From: Plumapathes pennacea
Taxonomy: Eukaryota > Cnidaria > Anthozoa > Antipatharia > Myriopathidae
Direction: 5' to 3'
Length of the DNA: 64,000 nucleotides
Assembly (NCBI GenBank): GCA_964036295.1
Contig: OZ038463.1
Coordinates: 9,663,274 to 9,727,273, forward strand
Positions 26,137-35,300 of this stretch are shown one piece after another. A model generated the notes under the pieces. The model was not told where the DNA came from and ran no database searches. It saw only the letters and a list, made by a program, of their open reading frames with translations. Position 1 is the first letter of the stretch. Every line of letters begins with the position of its first letter. The position numbers and the translations under genes were made by a program.

Positions 26137-27000
26137 TCATTATTCTGGCAAATAGCCAAAGGCATGACAATATTCCTTGTGGGATTTTGCCTGACATGGC
26201 CTACCCAATGGTTTTGTATCATATAACAGACTATTAATTTGACAGTCAATCTACAGTAGTTGCTGGTCAAAAAAAAGGATGACTCAGACCACTGTAAATT
26301 TTAAGCACTGTTTATAAAATAACATTGTAGACTTAGTGACTGTCAAGAATACACCACAGTTTCTGTTATATGGAAACTACATTATGTTGCATGTACAGCC
26401 ATTATTTCAAAACCGAGAAATATCAGTCGAACTGTAGCCTCCCTCACAGTCGTTTCTTTGTTGTTTGTTCACTCTCTGAGTGGAGGCTAGATCAGTTATG
26501 GATGCTGAAGAAACATCCATTCACTGCTCAACGTACATGTACCACGCCGTGCGTGTATTTCCAAGTACAGTGCTGTTGTGTTAAACCTTGTAATGGAAGG
26601 ATAAGTAACAGCATACAGGGGTGCAGAGCCACCATGATGAATGAGGCTGAATTATGATCACCTTTATCAAATTTAAGTCACACAAATTGTATATTATTTG
26701 CATTTCAGAACAAAATGCACTTAGCTGAGTTAGTATCACGCTGCCCCCTGTGGCAAAGCTTTATTAATAAACTATTATGTATACTGGTCTATATGCCACT
26801 CTAACTTCCACAACGAAAGTCATTGTGTTTGAAAACCTATACAGCATTTCACTGATCGATCTTGAAAGATTATTTCGTCTTTAACAACATACCTCGTGGA
26901 TTTCAGTGACTGTGGCTTTGTAGTTCTTCTTGGTCAGGTCGGTGACTGCAAAACTAATTTGACCAAGTGCCAGGGACAAAGAGTCCACACAAGCACTCAT
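338..27000 (-). CDS. CNOT1: CNOT1, scaffold subunit of the CCR4-NOT deadenylase (3'-truncated by the window edge)
   Basis: CNOT1 is the large HEAT-repeat scaffold that holds the CCR4/CAF1 deadenylases and NOT modules together for mRNA poly(A) shortening and translational repression. I can place 48 coding exons on the minus strand from the ATG at 27,000 to the donor beside 338. All exon lengths agree in phase and sum to 6,186 nt (2,062 codons). Recognisable segments run in the same order as in animal CNOT1: the N-terminal [12 protein letters not shown], the HEAT region, [14 protein letters not shown], the MIF4G segment, the CNOT9-binding segment, and [10 protein letters not shown] at the left end. 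The terminal NOT1 superfamily-homology domain, roughly 400 residues, must lie left of position 1. The odd feature is a 44-glutamine run in exon 21. Identity is very secure; individual splice sites are manual calls. Confidence 0.97.
480..545. repeat. ACA/CAA microsatellite
   Basis: An A-rich tract passes into about fourteen CAA triplets just upstream of the CNOT1 exon ending at 469. Similar CAA arrays occur at 747-784, 4,247-4,275, 13,334-13,352 and 21,020-21,061, all in the same orientation within CNOT1 introns. Confidence 0.9.
1957..2079. mobile_element. Palindromic MITE-like element, family A
   Basis: Arms starting TAGGCCCGTTTCAAACGTCG and ending in the inverted form flank a short loop. 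It contains GAACTCAATGCAAATTAACT, also found in the loop of the hairpin at 63,206-63,307. Confidence 0.7.
2120..2182. repeat. Poly-pyrimidine C/CT tract
   Basis: A run of C residues followed by a TC dinucleotide array in a CNOT1 intron. Confidence 0.9.
2362..2552. mobile_element. Truncated AACCCTTTCA-type inverted-repeat element
   Basis: The right end reads GAATGAAAGGGTTAA and internal words (TCAACTTCAATTTTCTC, ACAGTATGGAGAA) match the complete element at 22,612-22,822 in inverse orientation. The left terminal repeat is missing. Confidence 0.6.
3258..3401. mobile_element. Hairpin element with AAAACGAGGCCTGGTGCGAA arms
   Basis: The arm around 3,284-3,303 pairs with TTCGCACTAGACCTCGTTTT near 3,357-3,377, and outer arms GGGCCTTTTCC and GGAAAAGTCC close the hairpin. 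It lies in a CNOT1 intron. A related but decayed sequence is near 10,780-10,885. Confidence 0.6.
3810..3930. mobile_element. TAGCCTGA-ended hairpin element with 9-bp target duplication
   Basis: Almost the whole element is two complementary arms (GGAGATCGTTCGTTGCTCTT and its inverse) around a short loop. Direct copies of AGTCGAGAC flank it at 3,801-3,809 and 3,931-3,939, consistent with a 9-bp target-site duplication as made by Mutator-like transposases. Confidence 0.8.
5220..10623 (-). CDS. CNOT1: CNOT1 exons 27-38 (MIF4G and CNOT9-binding regions)
   Basis: Coding exons: 10451-10623, 9976-10155, 9260-9376, 9091-9141, 8526-8663, 8185-8241, 7958-8045, 7461-7618, 6738-6878, 6133-6288, 5543-5683 and 5220-5324. 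The first seven encode the MIF4G domain, which in CNOT1 docks CAF1/CNOT7 and DDX6; landmarks are [39 protein letters not shown] and [17 protein letters not shown]. Exons from 7618 leftward match the CNOT9-binding segment: [41 protein letters not shown] and [19 protein letters not shown]. For the exon at 7958-8045 I used the acceptor ending at 8046, which restores the expected [10 protein letters not shown] reading. Confidence 0.94.
6358..6560. repeat. GATGAC/GATGAT low-complexity repeat
   Basis: About 200 bases of imperfect GATGAY hexamers with larger repeated blocks (AATGATGACGCTAATGATGA). It is intronic; neither strand splices into a gene frame. Confidence 0.9.
7706..7792 (-). mobile_element. 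tRNA-like SINE head
   Basis: On the minus strand, TGGCGCAGTCGGCAG resembles a pol III A box. About 40 bases later, CCGGTTCAATTAA resembles a B box. The spacing is tRNA-like but the acceptor stem is not intact, so a tRNA-derived SINE fragment is more likely than a functional tRNA. Confidence 0.45.
8821..9010. mobile_element. Inverted-repeat element with an internal hexamer array
   Basis: The termini AAAGCCTGGTTCACACG and CGTGTGAACCAGCCTTAA pair. The interior carries several copies of AAGCGCAAACGC in tandem, and the right arm repeats the same word inverted (GCGTTTGCGCTT). No coding frame. Confidence 0.75.
9613..9842. mobile_element. GGGCCCAGTTTTTC inverted-repeat element, copy 1
   Basis: Starts GGGCCCAGTTTTTCAAAG, ends CTTTCGAAAAACTGGGCCC. 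Inside are GATTAGGCTAATCC, TTTTAAGCTGGAACAAGC and CCCTGCAGTTTATTGG, shared with the copies at 12,838, 44,110 and 30,455. Confidence 0.8.
10389..10424. repeat. Poly(C)-poly(A) tract
   Basis: About 24 C residues followed by A residues, just downstream of the CNOT1 exon ending at 10,451. Confidence 0.9.
10944..13966 (-). CDS. CNOT1: CNOT1 exons 22-26 (central HEAT region and Ser/Thr/Ala linker)
   Basis: Coding exons: 13776-13966, 13145-13269, 12298-12408, 11517-11649 and 10944-11115. The first four give the highly conserved central HEAT block that in other animals binds RNA-binding adaptor proteins; landmarks are [49 protein letters not shown] and [16 protein letters not shown]. The fifth exon is a low-complexity Thr/Ala/Gly-rich linker before the MIF4G segment, as in other CNOT1 proteins. 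The introns hold dispersed repeats: an inverted-repeat element near 12,840 and a CA microsatellite near 12,540. Confidence 0.94.
12537..12583. repeat. CA dinucleotide microsatellite
   Basis: About twenty-two uninterrupted CA units in a CNOT1 intron. Confidence 0.95.
12838..13075. mobile_element. GGGCCC-type inverted-repeat element, copy 2
   Basis: Starts AAGGCCCGGTGTTTCAAAG and shares the interior words GATTAGGCTAATCCTGGATT and CCCTGCAGTTTATTGGCAGA with the other copies. The right terminal repeat has decayed. Confidence 0.7.
14579..15158 (-). CDS. CNOT1: CNOT1 exon 21 with a 44-residue polyglutamine tract
   Basis: This 580-nt exon starts at an acceptor followed by [14 protein letters not shown] and ends in NQADRMRQG at a GTATGT donor. 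It encodes the Pro/Ser/Gly-rich linker between the N-terminal and central HEAT blocks, a disordered spacer in CNOT1. The DNA from 14,622 to 14,753 is 44 glutamine codons in a row, about residues 843-886. The start-proximal half is almost pure CAA and the other half is mixed CAG/CAA. Reading phase is kept on both sides, so this is coding sequence and not an intronic repeat. The tract is probably length-variable between individuals. Confidence 0.95.
14622..14753 (-). repeat. CAG/CAA trinucleotide repeat inside the CNOT1 coding exon
   Basis: These are 44 uninterrupted glutamine codons within CNOT1 exon 21. On the plus strand it appears as CTG/TTG triplets. The part nearest 14,753 is a run of about twenty pure CAA codons; the remainder mixes CAG and CAA. 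Confidence 0.97.
15490..27000 (-). CDS. CNOT1: CNOT1 exons 1-20 (N-terminal HEAT-repeat arm)
   Basis: Coding exons: 26893-27000, 25736-25843, 25074-25241, 24726-24780, 24191-24247, 23417-23563, 22371-22446, 21933-21969, 21536-21591, 20938-21014, 20409-20458, 19930-20037, 18841-19008, 18297-18424, 17915-18047, 17601-17708, 17414-17530, 16706-16828, 16080-16222 and 15490-15643. The ATG at 27,000 gives [17 protein letters not shown], matching the known N-terminus in place. Further landmarks are [72 protein letters not shown] and [14 protein letters not shown]. This arm binds the NOT10-NOT11 module in other animals. Every exon joins in phase with canonical GT-AG borders. Confidence 0.95.
18574..18812. 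mobile_element. GGCCCCGTCCACAC inverted-repeat element
   Basis: The left end TAGGCCCCGTCCACACTAAT and the right end with ATTAGCGTGGATGG form imperfect inverted arms; internal GAAAACGC and TTTTCAAA words are also inverted. It directly abuts the CNOT1 exon at 18,841. A related element is at 46,779-47,082. Confidence 0.6.
19424..19625. mobile_element. Long palindromic element
   Basis: The left arm AATAAACTACTTTTGGCGAG and the right arm GAAGCCAAAAGTAGTTTATT pair, with AAATATGCAC(A/G)GATAAT continuing the match inward. Centre: GAGCGAAGCTCGAGGGCAAC. One short segment, TGTCCAAGGACAATTATCTG, is tandemly doubled in the right arm. Confidence 0.75.
22612..22822. mobile_element. AACCCTTTCACTCCCAAG inverted-repeat element
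   Basis: Terminal repeats ATTAACCCTTTCACTCCCAA and TTGGGAGTGAAAGGGTTAA are perfect mirror complements, about 20 bp long. The interior is non-coding. A truncated relative lies at 2,362-2,552. Confidence 0.8.
22886..23045. mobile_element. Inverted pair of Penelope-type terminal fragments with hammerhead-like motifs
   Basis: GAGGGTAATAGAACACAGCC onward pairs with the inverse ending at about 23,041. Each arm contains AGGGCTAGC flanked by a (C)TGAnnA word and GAAAC(G/A)TCAGC: on the minus strand at 22,937-22,965 and on the plus strand at 22,972-23,001. This combination resembles the short hammerhead-ribozyme motifs of Penelope-like element terminal repeats. Confidence 0.5.
23617..23807 (+). mobile_element. 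tRNA-like SINE with GT tail
   Basis: TGGCCAAGCTGTTAGCATG fits an A box and GGCTTCGATTCCC fits a B box, about 45 bases apart. The segment ends in a GT dinucleotide array (23,774-23,797) and a G run. The tRNA cloverleaf is not complete. Confidence 0.5.
26093..26138. repeat. Poly(T) tract
   Basis: Near-continuous T residues with two C interruptions in the first CNOT1 introns. Confidence 0.9.
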
Positions 27001-27351
27001 GGCAGGAAGAAACTCAAAACAGTGGCCTTCCTCGCACGCAAAGAGGGCCAAATGCTGCCAGAATTACACTCCAGCACCAATAAAGGACACGAACACTGGA
27101 TTTCGCTACATATCAGAGCGATCTAGGTGAATGAAAAAGGTAATAAAGTCATCTTCTCAAATAAAACTTAGAACAACACGATGGTTCAACTTCCCAGAGT
27201 GCGTCGCTTCAGTTCTGACGTTCTGCATGCTCAGCGGACTTGTTTGATTCACTCATGCGCGTTAGCGAGAGGGAGGAGGTCGGAAGTTCCACCATTTTGA
27301 TATTTCTTTACTTTTCTGAACCACTTCTAAGTTTCATAATAATCTTTTAAT
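27001..27351. promoter_or_regulatory. Divergent CNOT1/ARPC4 promoter
   Basis: The 351 bases between the two start codons hold both 5' UTRs and their promoters in a head-to-head arrangement. I see no TATA box. A GGAAGT core (ETS/GABP-type) lies near 27,281, and CCATTTTG near 27,292 resembles a YY1 site just upstream of ARPC4. CG dinucleotides are more frequent here than in surrounding introns. Both genes are housekeeping genes, which fits a shared TATA-less promoter. The factor assignments are inference from short motifs. Confidence 0.7.
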
Positions 27352-27858
27352 ATGGCTGCAACATTACGCCCCTACCTGAACGCAGTTCGTGCAACTCTCG
27401 ACGCAGCAATGTGCCTGGAGAATTTCGACTCCCAAGTAGTCGAAAGGCACAACAAACCCGAAGTAGAGGTTCAAACGAACAAGGAACTGCTTCTAAGCCC
27501 GGTAATTGTGAGCAGGAATGAGAAAGAAAAAGTGCTGATCGAAGGCTCAGTGAACTCTTTGAGAATTAGCATCGCGGTTAAACAAGCTGATGAAATTGAG
27601 AAGATTCTATGCAAGAAGTTTATGCGTTTCATGATGATGAGGGCGGAAAACTTCTTCGTTCTGAGAAGAAAACCTGTGGACGGATACGACATCAGCTTCC
27701 TGATCACTAACTTTCACACGGAGCAGATGTACAAGCACAAGTTGGTCGATTTCGTCATTCAGTTCATGGAAGAGATCGACAAGGAAATCAGCGAAATGAA
27801 ACTCGCCGTGAACGCAAGGGCTCGCATCTGTGCCGAGGAGTTTCTCAAGAACTTCTGA
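27352..27858 (+). CDS. ARPC4: ARPC4, actin-related protein 2/3 complex subunit 4 (p20)
   Basis: A single uninterrupted 168-codon frame, the same length as the animal protein. ARPC4 forms the core of the Arp2/3 complex with ARPC2 and anchors the Arp2-Arp3 dimer that nucleates branched actin filaments. The translation is nearly collinear with other animal ARPC4: [17 protein letters not shown] at the start, [77 protein letters not shown] and the end [14 protein letters not shown]. The gene has no coding intron, unlike its neighbours. A processed copy is unlikely, because it has a promoter-like upstream region shared with CNOT1 and no coding damage. Confidence 0.98.
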   Translation: MAATLRPYLNAVRATLDAAMCLENFDSQVVERHNKPEVEVQTNKELLLSPVIVSRNEKEKVLIEGSVNSLRISIAVKQADEIEKILCKKFMRFMMMRAENFFVLRRKPVDGYDISFLITNFHTEQMYKHKLVDFVIQFMEEIDKEISEMKLAVNARARICAEEFLKNF

Positions 27859-28764
27859 ACACTGCTTGATTGTCTCGTGCTTTATATCATTCCTGGACTT
27901 TAGAAACGTTTACAAGAGTGAGTTTAGAATAGCACAAGAAGCTATCAGCTCTGTTGATATATAGAAAGGCTATTTTTTTCACCATCAATAAGTTTTTTCA
28001 GAAAAGAAGCCGTAAATGTTTTTCATTTTTTGTGGTACAGTAGGATAGTTTTGTCTGGCTACAATAGGTGTAAAAATCTCAGGAAACTTGTGCCAGAAGT
28101 TGTTGGCTGTCCCATCGTGATATTCCAACAGTTAAACTTGCAGTAGCTTGAGATTTTTCTGTTTTCTTTTTAGGATGAAAATTGGTTGAAGTACAGTGGA
28201 GAATATCACACATCTTATTTACACACTTGTCAATGGGTTATTCTGTACTGTAGTTTATTACAAGAATTGGAAATAATTTCCTGTTTATCAGCATTCCAGT
28301 TATTTTGATATTTTTACAGTGGTTGCTTTTCCACTGAATTTGTATTTGTATTGATTTATTTCATGTTGGGGTCAGTTGACCCTAGAAATTAGGGAACATT
28401 TTAAAAATAGCTAATTTATTATTAGTGTTAAAATTTTCCCTGATTTTTTATTATCTTCATGCATTTGATAAAATAATGGTTCACAGGTTTGTAGGTTGCG
28501 TTTGCTTGTACAGTAACACCAAAGTAAATTCTTTCAGTTTATGCAGAATGTGCAACAATATTACTAATATTGTATGGTATATAGAGAAGTGTAACATCTA
28601 TAAAAATCAAACTTTCAAAAATAATCCAATTACAGTATCATTATTATACTTTTGTCAAGACTGGTGATTTGTTTGACTCTTGTGCTACATGTATGTTTAC
28701 TGTGGTATCATGGAAGCTGCCTCGAGTATCTTTGGAGTGGAACGTGGTTGCTTACTGCCATCTG

Positions 28765-28905
28765 ACGAATACTTTTCACTTGACTCTGAAGATGACTTCC
28801 GCTCAGGTAGTCGAAACGTCAGTCACTAACAACAGTCTTTCTGGAGACTACTCTAACCCGGACGATCACAACCAACCTACTGTCGCTTACTTTGTAACCA
28901 ATATT
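28765..28905 (+). mobile_element. Penelope-type repeat fragment with a hammerhead-like core
   Basis: CTGAAGA at 28,786-28,792 is followed by GTCGAAACGTC at 28,810-28,820. The segment beyond (AGTCACTAACAACAGTCTTT) recurs inverted at 33,745-33,830. It is a dispersed repeat with no coding frame. Confidence 0.5.
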
Positions 28906-29289
28906 GAAATATTAGTATTGACACAATCACATGTAGACATAAATCTAAGTCTTTGATGGAAAACCAGTCATGTTTTTGAAATTTAGTTCTCAGCCTATGG
29001 AATTGTCATTTTGGAGAGCCACATCTCAACATCTTAAAAGGGGAGTATTCCCCAAACTGTCCTGAGCTCACCCCTTCAGTGGTCAACTTATTCAGATTTT
29101 GTCCTGTGTCCACCCCTGCTCCTTGCAAGTTTTTGGTATGGAAACCAGGCTTAAATCTGATCATTTATGCCTCCCAACCCCACTCCCTTATTGGACAACA
29201 ACATTTCACGGAACCATAAAAATTGAAAGGAGAACTCATGTTTTTCCGCTTGACATTTTATGGACTTCCAGGGTACTTCAATATTCATA

Positions 29290-29405
29290 CACCCCTGTAC
29301 TTTTCATTGTCTACACATAACTGAGTGCCCCCCCCCCCCCCCCCCCCCCATCCTTCTCTCATCCCAAAGCCAAGTGGACCCCCTCCCTCTATCAAAAAAA
29401 TCACC
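29290..29405 (+). repeat. C-rich dispersed repeat, copy 1
   Basis: TCTACACATAACTGAGTG, a C run, CCTTCTCTCAT and AAGTGGACCCCC are found in the same order at 57,050-57,125. It lies between ARPC4 and the furin-like gene. Confidence 0.6.
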
Positions 29406-30454
29406 CTGTGATTATTAATAACAGGTCCCTTGGTTTGTTTCTGATTGGCCAATTGCAAAAGCATACCAAACACAACCAACACAAACACTCCTTTCAACAG
29501 CCATCTGAAATGACTATATTACCTAACTCATCAAACAACTTAAATCAGCATCTACACTGCAGCACCATGTTATAACATATACCACCTGTTATCATTGTGA
29601 AACATTTGACGAGGCAGTCAAGGGTATGTGGGGGGTAGTTAAGTCAGAATCAACAACCTGCACAACATAGACTCAAATTTAGCGCGCTATTTATTGATAT
29701 TATATGCAATTTACAAAATAAAGCGGGTGACCAGTCACTTGTCAAGATAATCACACAGATTGCTTGGCTTAATCTAAAAGTATAATTATTATTCAATCTC
29801 TCCCAATAACTCATACTAAATAGCTGGCCCAGACTACTAGTTTTAGAAATGCAAACCTGAAGTGTTAAAAAGAACAAACATGCAGTCCTTGAACTGCCCC
29901 TTAATAATTTATTAAGAACATCTGGCATAAGGTTGTTGAGTAAGTAATGGTTGTATTACTGGACATTTGGGACATCAGACAATTTCCAATATGTGTATCA
30001 GTTGCACTGTCAGAAGCATTCTGCTGTCACTGCAAACTCCAACATTTTAGCAGCAATATTAGTTTGTGGTTTTCAAAAGCAGATTTTGTGTATGATAGGA
30101 CCAGCAACTGCCTATGCATTGAAACCTGAAGCTATCCTATGTGTACCATTTTGAATACCTTTTTCTTCCAAGCACTAATAAAGTTGCCTAGAAATTTTTG
30201 CAATGTCTTCCTCAGGAAAACTATGCAAATACAACATTTTATATATTTAAGTGATTGTACAGAACTGTTCATCATCGTCATAGCAATGGTACGTAGCTCT
30301 GTATAAACCAGCAAAAAAAAAACTACAAAATATCAATATAGCTACTTTGGTGCAACATCCTAACTGAAAAATCTACTAATATTACTTGACTGTACTAGCA
30401 GAGACAAAGATATGATACAGAAGTTACATTACTACAGCTGGATCCTGTCATTCA

Positions 30455-30685
30455 AGCACAATATTAAGCTAATCCAGGATTATGGCTAAAACATTTTCCT
30501 ATCATTTGAAAGTAGGAAGTTTTGTTCACAATAACAAAAGATGCAACTTCCATGATACAGTATGTTCTGGGCTAGAGCTTTTCAGTTAATCTTTGATCGA
30601 TACCTAGTTGCAGTTTCATGACCAAGAGGTTGAGAGGAAATTTTAGTTAATCCTGGGTTAGCTTAATCAAGCCTTGAACATCTGA
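30455..30685. mobile_element. GGGCCC-type inverted-repeat element, decayed copy
   Basis: AAGCTAATCCAGGATTATGG near the left and GTTAATCCTGGGTTAGCTTA near the right match the internal arms of the copies at 9,613 and 44,110. The outer GGGCCC ends are lost. Confidence 0.5.
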
Positions 30686-31099
30686 GCTCTGAAGCATGCC
30701 TCTTCTGCAGACCAGTTACTGTAATCTATTACCCCTTATAAAATACATGAATCATTACAGCAAAATTCTGACAGTAGCACACATTGTGGCTTTACAGTAT
30801 GTATAAAAGCAGTTATAAAGAACATTAGAGTAAACTTGAATGAACTTGATTAAAAAATCTTGGCAGCTGTTTTATGGTGACAGTATTGTTTTAGTATGAT
30901 CCAAATTCTGTTTCTTACATGTAAATGAAGGGGAATGCAGTAAAAGTCTGTAAATTATTAACTAGGTAAATAGGTGAGAAAAGTAAATAGTCCAGGGAAC
31001 TTCCAATGTACAAAATGTATAGGTCATGATACATAAAACTAGACATTAATATACTAAAATAGAAAATGTCATGCATATTATGCAGTGCATAAAGAGATC

Positions 31100-32316
31100 C
31101 TACGATGGAACATAATGGAATACATTCCCCGGGTTACGCAAATTGCCATCGTTGACCTCTGGTGTGACAGTTGTAGGTCGATATGCCACATTCTTTTGAA
31201 CATCTACTCTGTCATTGTTCGCCACAGGCAAGTACGCCACATTTTTCTGTACTTCTTTGTCACTGTTTCGTTTTGCCCAGCAGAGCATCCCACTGCCTCT
31301 ACACAACCAAAGCAATAGCAGAGTGCTCAGTAGAATGGCCACAAGGATAAATATGATCAAAAGTTTTATAAACATTGATAGTGAGCTTGATGTGGGGAGC
31401 CTGTTAACAGTTGGTGCATATGAGGTACTGGCAGTTTGACCCTTGTGATAAGTGGTAATATAATCGTCATCGTCGTCATCAAGTGGACCACCAGTCTTTT
31501 CTTTATGTGGCTCAGCTGAGTCTTCTTTGCACTCCTTCTTGTCCTGGTCCACTTTGTCGCTGACATTGCACAACTTCACACATTTGCCAGTCGCACAGTG
31601 ACAATAAGAAGAACAGTTGGGGCAAGCTTTAGCAAAAGACCGAGTGCAGTTAATAGTGCAATCTTGTGAACAGTGTTCCTTCTCTTTGGGATCGCTTGCC
31701 TCTGTTTGCTCACATGTGCCGTAAAGACGCAGTGACCACCGCTTGAAAGTGCCAGTGAAGCCTCCAGTGTCAATCACTTGAAGTGTCCATGTTCCCACTG
31801 GACTTTCTCCCCAGTGGAACACAGACATGAAGGGCCAGTTTTGAAAGCCATCACCAGAGTTATAATCCCTACTTCTAGGGGCCAGCAGCTCTGAAGTTGT
31901 GCCTTGCGGAGAAGTCAGTCGGATTCTCAGAGATCCCCTACGCCCATGAGCAAGACTGATATACACTCTGACATGTTCAAGTTTCGTGACACAGTTGGTC
32001 TTTCCAAGACAGCCTGAACTGTACAGTGATGACGTGTAGGTCCCTTTTGATCTAATAGTTGCATCATCAATATGCTCCAGGTCTCGACAAACATGGTGCT
32101 CTGTGGCTGTTTTCCAACCTGGACTTGTTGCCGCATCTACTAGTGCAGCAGAGTCCAATGCTCCAAAGCCATACTTGTTGTTTACCAAGTGGCCAGCTCC
32201 ATTTCTCTGCCATCCCCCATCTGTCTCATCAATTTGTTTTGAAGTGTTGACTATGAGGTGCTGCAAGTCTCTCCAACTTAACTTTGGATTGGCTTCAAGA
32301 ACCAGAGCAAATATTC
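31100..32316 (-). CDS. FURIN: Furin-like convertase terminal exon (end of protease, P domain, TM, tail)
   Basis: The acceptor at 32,317 completes the glycine codon after the catalytic serine loop. The exon continues with [17 protein letters not shown] and the P domain ([30 protein letters not shown]). About ten cysteines follow in roughly 35 residues, a compact relative of the furin Cys-rich region. The membrane helix is [20 protein letters not shown]. The cytoplasmic tail carries the near-repeat VQKNVAYLP and VQKNVAYRP, the first containing a YxxPhi sorting motif (YLPV), and ends in FHYVPS. The acidic-cluster trafficking signal of vertebrate furin is not obvious in the tail. Confidence 0.93.
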
Positions 32317-35300
32317 CTGTAAATAACATACCAATCAAATAATGAGTACAAAGAGGTTATTACATGGGAAGGAGTGCAATACGGCGGAGTATTTTTACGA
32401 GTCAGTTTTATTTTTTCGAGCCTGCTTCAGGCGAAAAAAAAATAAAACTGACGAGTAAAAATACAGCCGTATTGCATGACTTTTCGTGTAATAAATTGTT
32501 TATTATACAACAAACGAAGCAGGACAAACGTTCTCGCCGCACACAAAATGGAACAAAAAATGACGCATTTGTAAACTTTGCTTGCGAAAAATGATCACGT
32601 AAGCTAATAAACCAGTTGATCTGGTTCCTGACGAGTGCAATACGCTCCCATCTTTGCACTCGTTTTGGCCCGTATTTGCACTTGAAAATGTGAAGTCGTG
32701 TAATAACAATCAAATAATGAGTACCTAACCATAACTTACTGATTGTCCTAATATAGCATGAAAACATTTTGTCAGTCACCAGTTTCAGGATACACTTACA
32801 ATATGATAGTTGGATTACAAGTCATGATTGACAGTGGATGTCTCTGAATGCAAAACCAAGACAGTTCCTCACCTGCAGCAAGAGGGGCTGCCGCAGAAGT
32901 CCCAGTGTGACTTTTAGTGCACTGGTTGTGAAGGTCTGTAGTGACAATCTGCTTATCAGGCCCTCGTGTCTGGCCACTGCTGTAAGTCACAGCAAGTGTT
33001 GCTGGGCATGACTCTGCATACCAGGGTGATTTGCCTCTGTCGTTGACAGCACCAATGGACACAGTGAATATACTACTGATGTAACCATCACAGTTACAGT
33101 AGTCATCGTAGTGACCTCCATTTCCTGTTGCCCAAACAAATATTGCCCCAAGGCCATTTCGACCTTTCCTGATGCCTGAGGACAGTAACCAAGAAATGAC
33201 AAGAAAGTCAGTTCAAGACCACCCTCCCACGCCTAAGGTTGTAAATTACCTGCTGGAAACCTTACAATACAGTAGCGTAAAGTTGAAAACTACTGAGTTT
33301 CAACAAAGGTGTCTCACCATCTCTGAAAGCTTTCCTAGCCATCGGTCCCGGGCCATCCACTGTCCGACCATCGTCATCTGGTCCCCAGCTGCTGCTGTAA
33401 ATATCAATGGTTTCCCTTGCCAGACTGAGAGACCAACCTTCTACAGCATCTGTTACGTCTCCATCCAGCATGCGAACCCCTCCGATACGTGAGTTGTACG
33501 CCACACCAACACCACATTTTTTGTTGATATCAGCTGCTACCTCTCCAGCACATCTTTTGTAAAGGGTGCAATCAAAGCAACTTGTTACTAGCATTTATTT
33601 TTCAGCCCATTTTAATCATGAATGATAGTTTCCATTTCTGCTGAAACACCATTTCCATAAGTCTCTTTCTTGTAGCATTCTTTCCTAATTTCCTCTACTT
33701 TTTTGGTAAATGATATGAACATTGTTAATATAGTGTGATTGTTTGTGGGAGTAGTCTTTAGAAAGACTGTTGTTAGTGACTGACGTTATAACCACCTGAG
33801 TGGTAAAATTGAGTCAACCTTCAGCGTCAAGTGGACAGTGATAGTGAATTCTCAATCATCTGTTTAAATCCAAATACATTTTTACGTCTTCCAAATGTGC
33901 ATACATCGTGTTACAGGTGGACAGAAACATGTACAGTACTGTACATTTAAATAGAAAATGACAGGCATCAGTTTTATGTTTCAAATGCTGTGGACCAAAA
34001 AGTTTGTGTAAAAACAGAGAAAAGAAAATGCATAAGTACAGTACCGCTCAGAAACATCCAAACCATGGATGCATTCAAAAGTGTTTCCGTTTCGTTTGGA
34101 CGTGTTAGCGTTCTCGTTCAGACACGTTCACCTTTGCATTGGAACACATTAGGATATCACACATTGAATTCTTTTGAATAACAAAAAAACCTTGAAACAA
34201 TGCATAGATTTATGCGTTTGCTTGATCTTCGCACCTTTGAAATGTCGACCTCCTTGGAAGCAAAACATTAAAAAACAGTTTGCTGGATAAAACTACTTTG
34301 TGGCATACAATGGGAACATCTCTACTGTGGTAAACCAAAATCCGACGTGGACGACTGGTCTTACACAATAGCTCCACGGAGCAGGCCGTTCATTCAACGT
34401 CAACAATATCGACTTGTTAGCTAGGAGCTTTACCCAGCTGAAACATGCGAGAATGAGAAAACAAAACCAATTCTTACTCGTGTGAAATGTGAGTTTGTCA
34501 AAGCACTATGCGCATCAGACACCAGCTCTTTTGTTTTAATATATGCATGCTCCCAATACAATTCACATGTGTGTGATAATGAAAGTGACCATTGTGAAGC
34601 AAGTTGAGCAGTTTCTTTTCTTTTTCCAGGCTATCCTTACAACTGCTCAAGTTGTTTCACAACTGTGAGGGTCACTTTAACTACCATTCTACTGTACGTT
34701 CTGCAGTTTTACCTTTATGCGATTCAGTCTAAGTATTAGCAAAAATACAGTGATGTCTTCACCTGGTTCCATGCTTGTTGATGTTATCCGAACTGTATCT
34801 TGGGAATGGATCTTTGTCATGTCCATTGAAGTCATAGCTTGCTTTTGCTTCATAGTTTCTTTTCAGATCATCGTGTGTATACTCAATGCCATCATCCAAA
34901 ATAGTCACGACAATACCACGTCCAGTGATATTTTTATCCCAGACAGGTTTAACATTTATGTCAAACCCTGTAGGGCCTGGAGTTTGGCCTAAAATTCAAA
35001 TGACAAAACAAAAATATATACTGTACATCAACATAAATACTGTGATGAACATTACCTCTTAGAATTTTAAGACCTGCACATGAGCATACTTCAGCTTCAA
35101 ATGGACTGCAGGAAATATCCTGGTTCACACTTGTGACAACAATATCAATCGACCCTTATCTTTATATTTATAAAGATAAGGATTGATATTTTGTGTTACA
35201 GTGTGAACCAAAAAATCATACAAAATGAAAGTAAATATAGATCCTTAATTTTCTTCCCTGTCCATTGAAAAATGGGGGGAAAATATTCTGGCTTAAAAAA

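Larger units (their letters stand above)
27859..31099. other. ARPC4 to furin-like intergenic region (convergent 3' ends)
   Basis: No coding sequence recognised. It holds the ARPC4 3' UTR on the left and the 3' UTR of the convertase on the right. In between are a Penelope-type repeat fragment (28,765-28,905), a C-rich dispersed repeat (about 29,290-29,405), and a decayed copy of the GGCTAATCC inverted-repeat element (about 30,455-30,685). The short open frames here lack conservation features. Confidence 0.7.
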
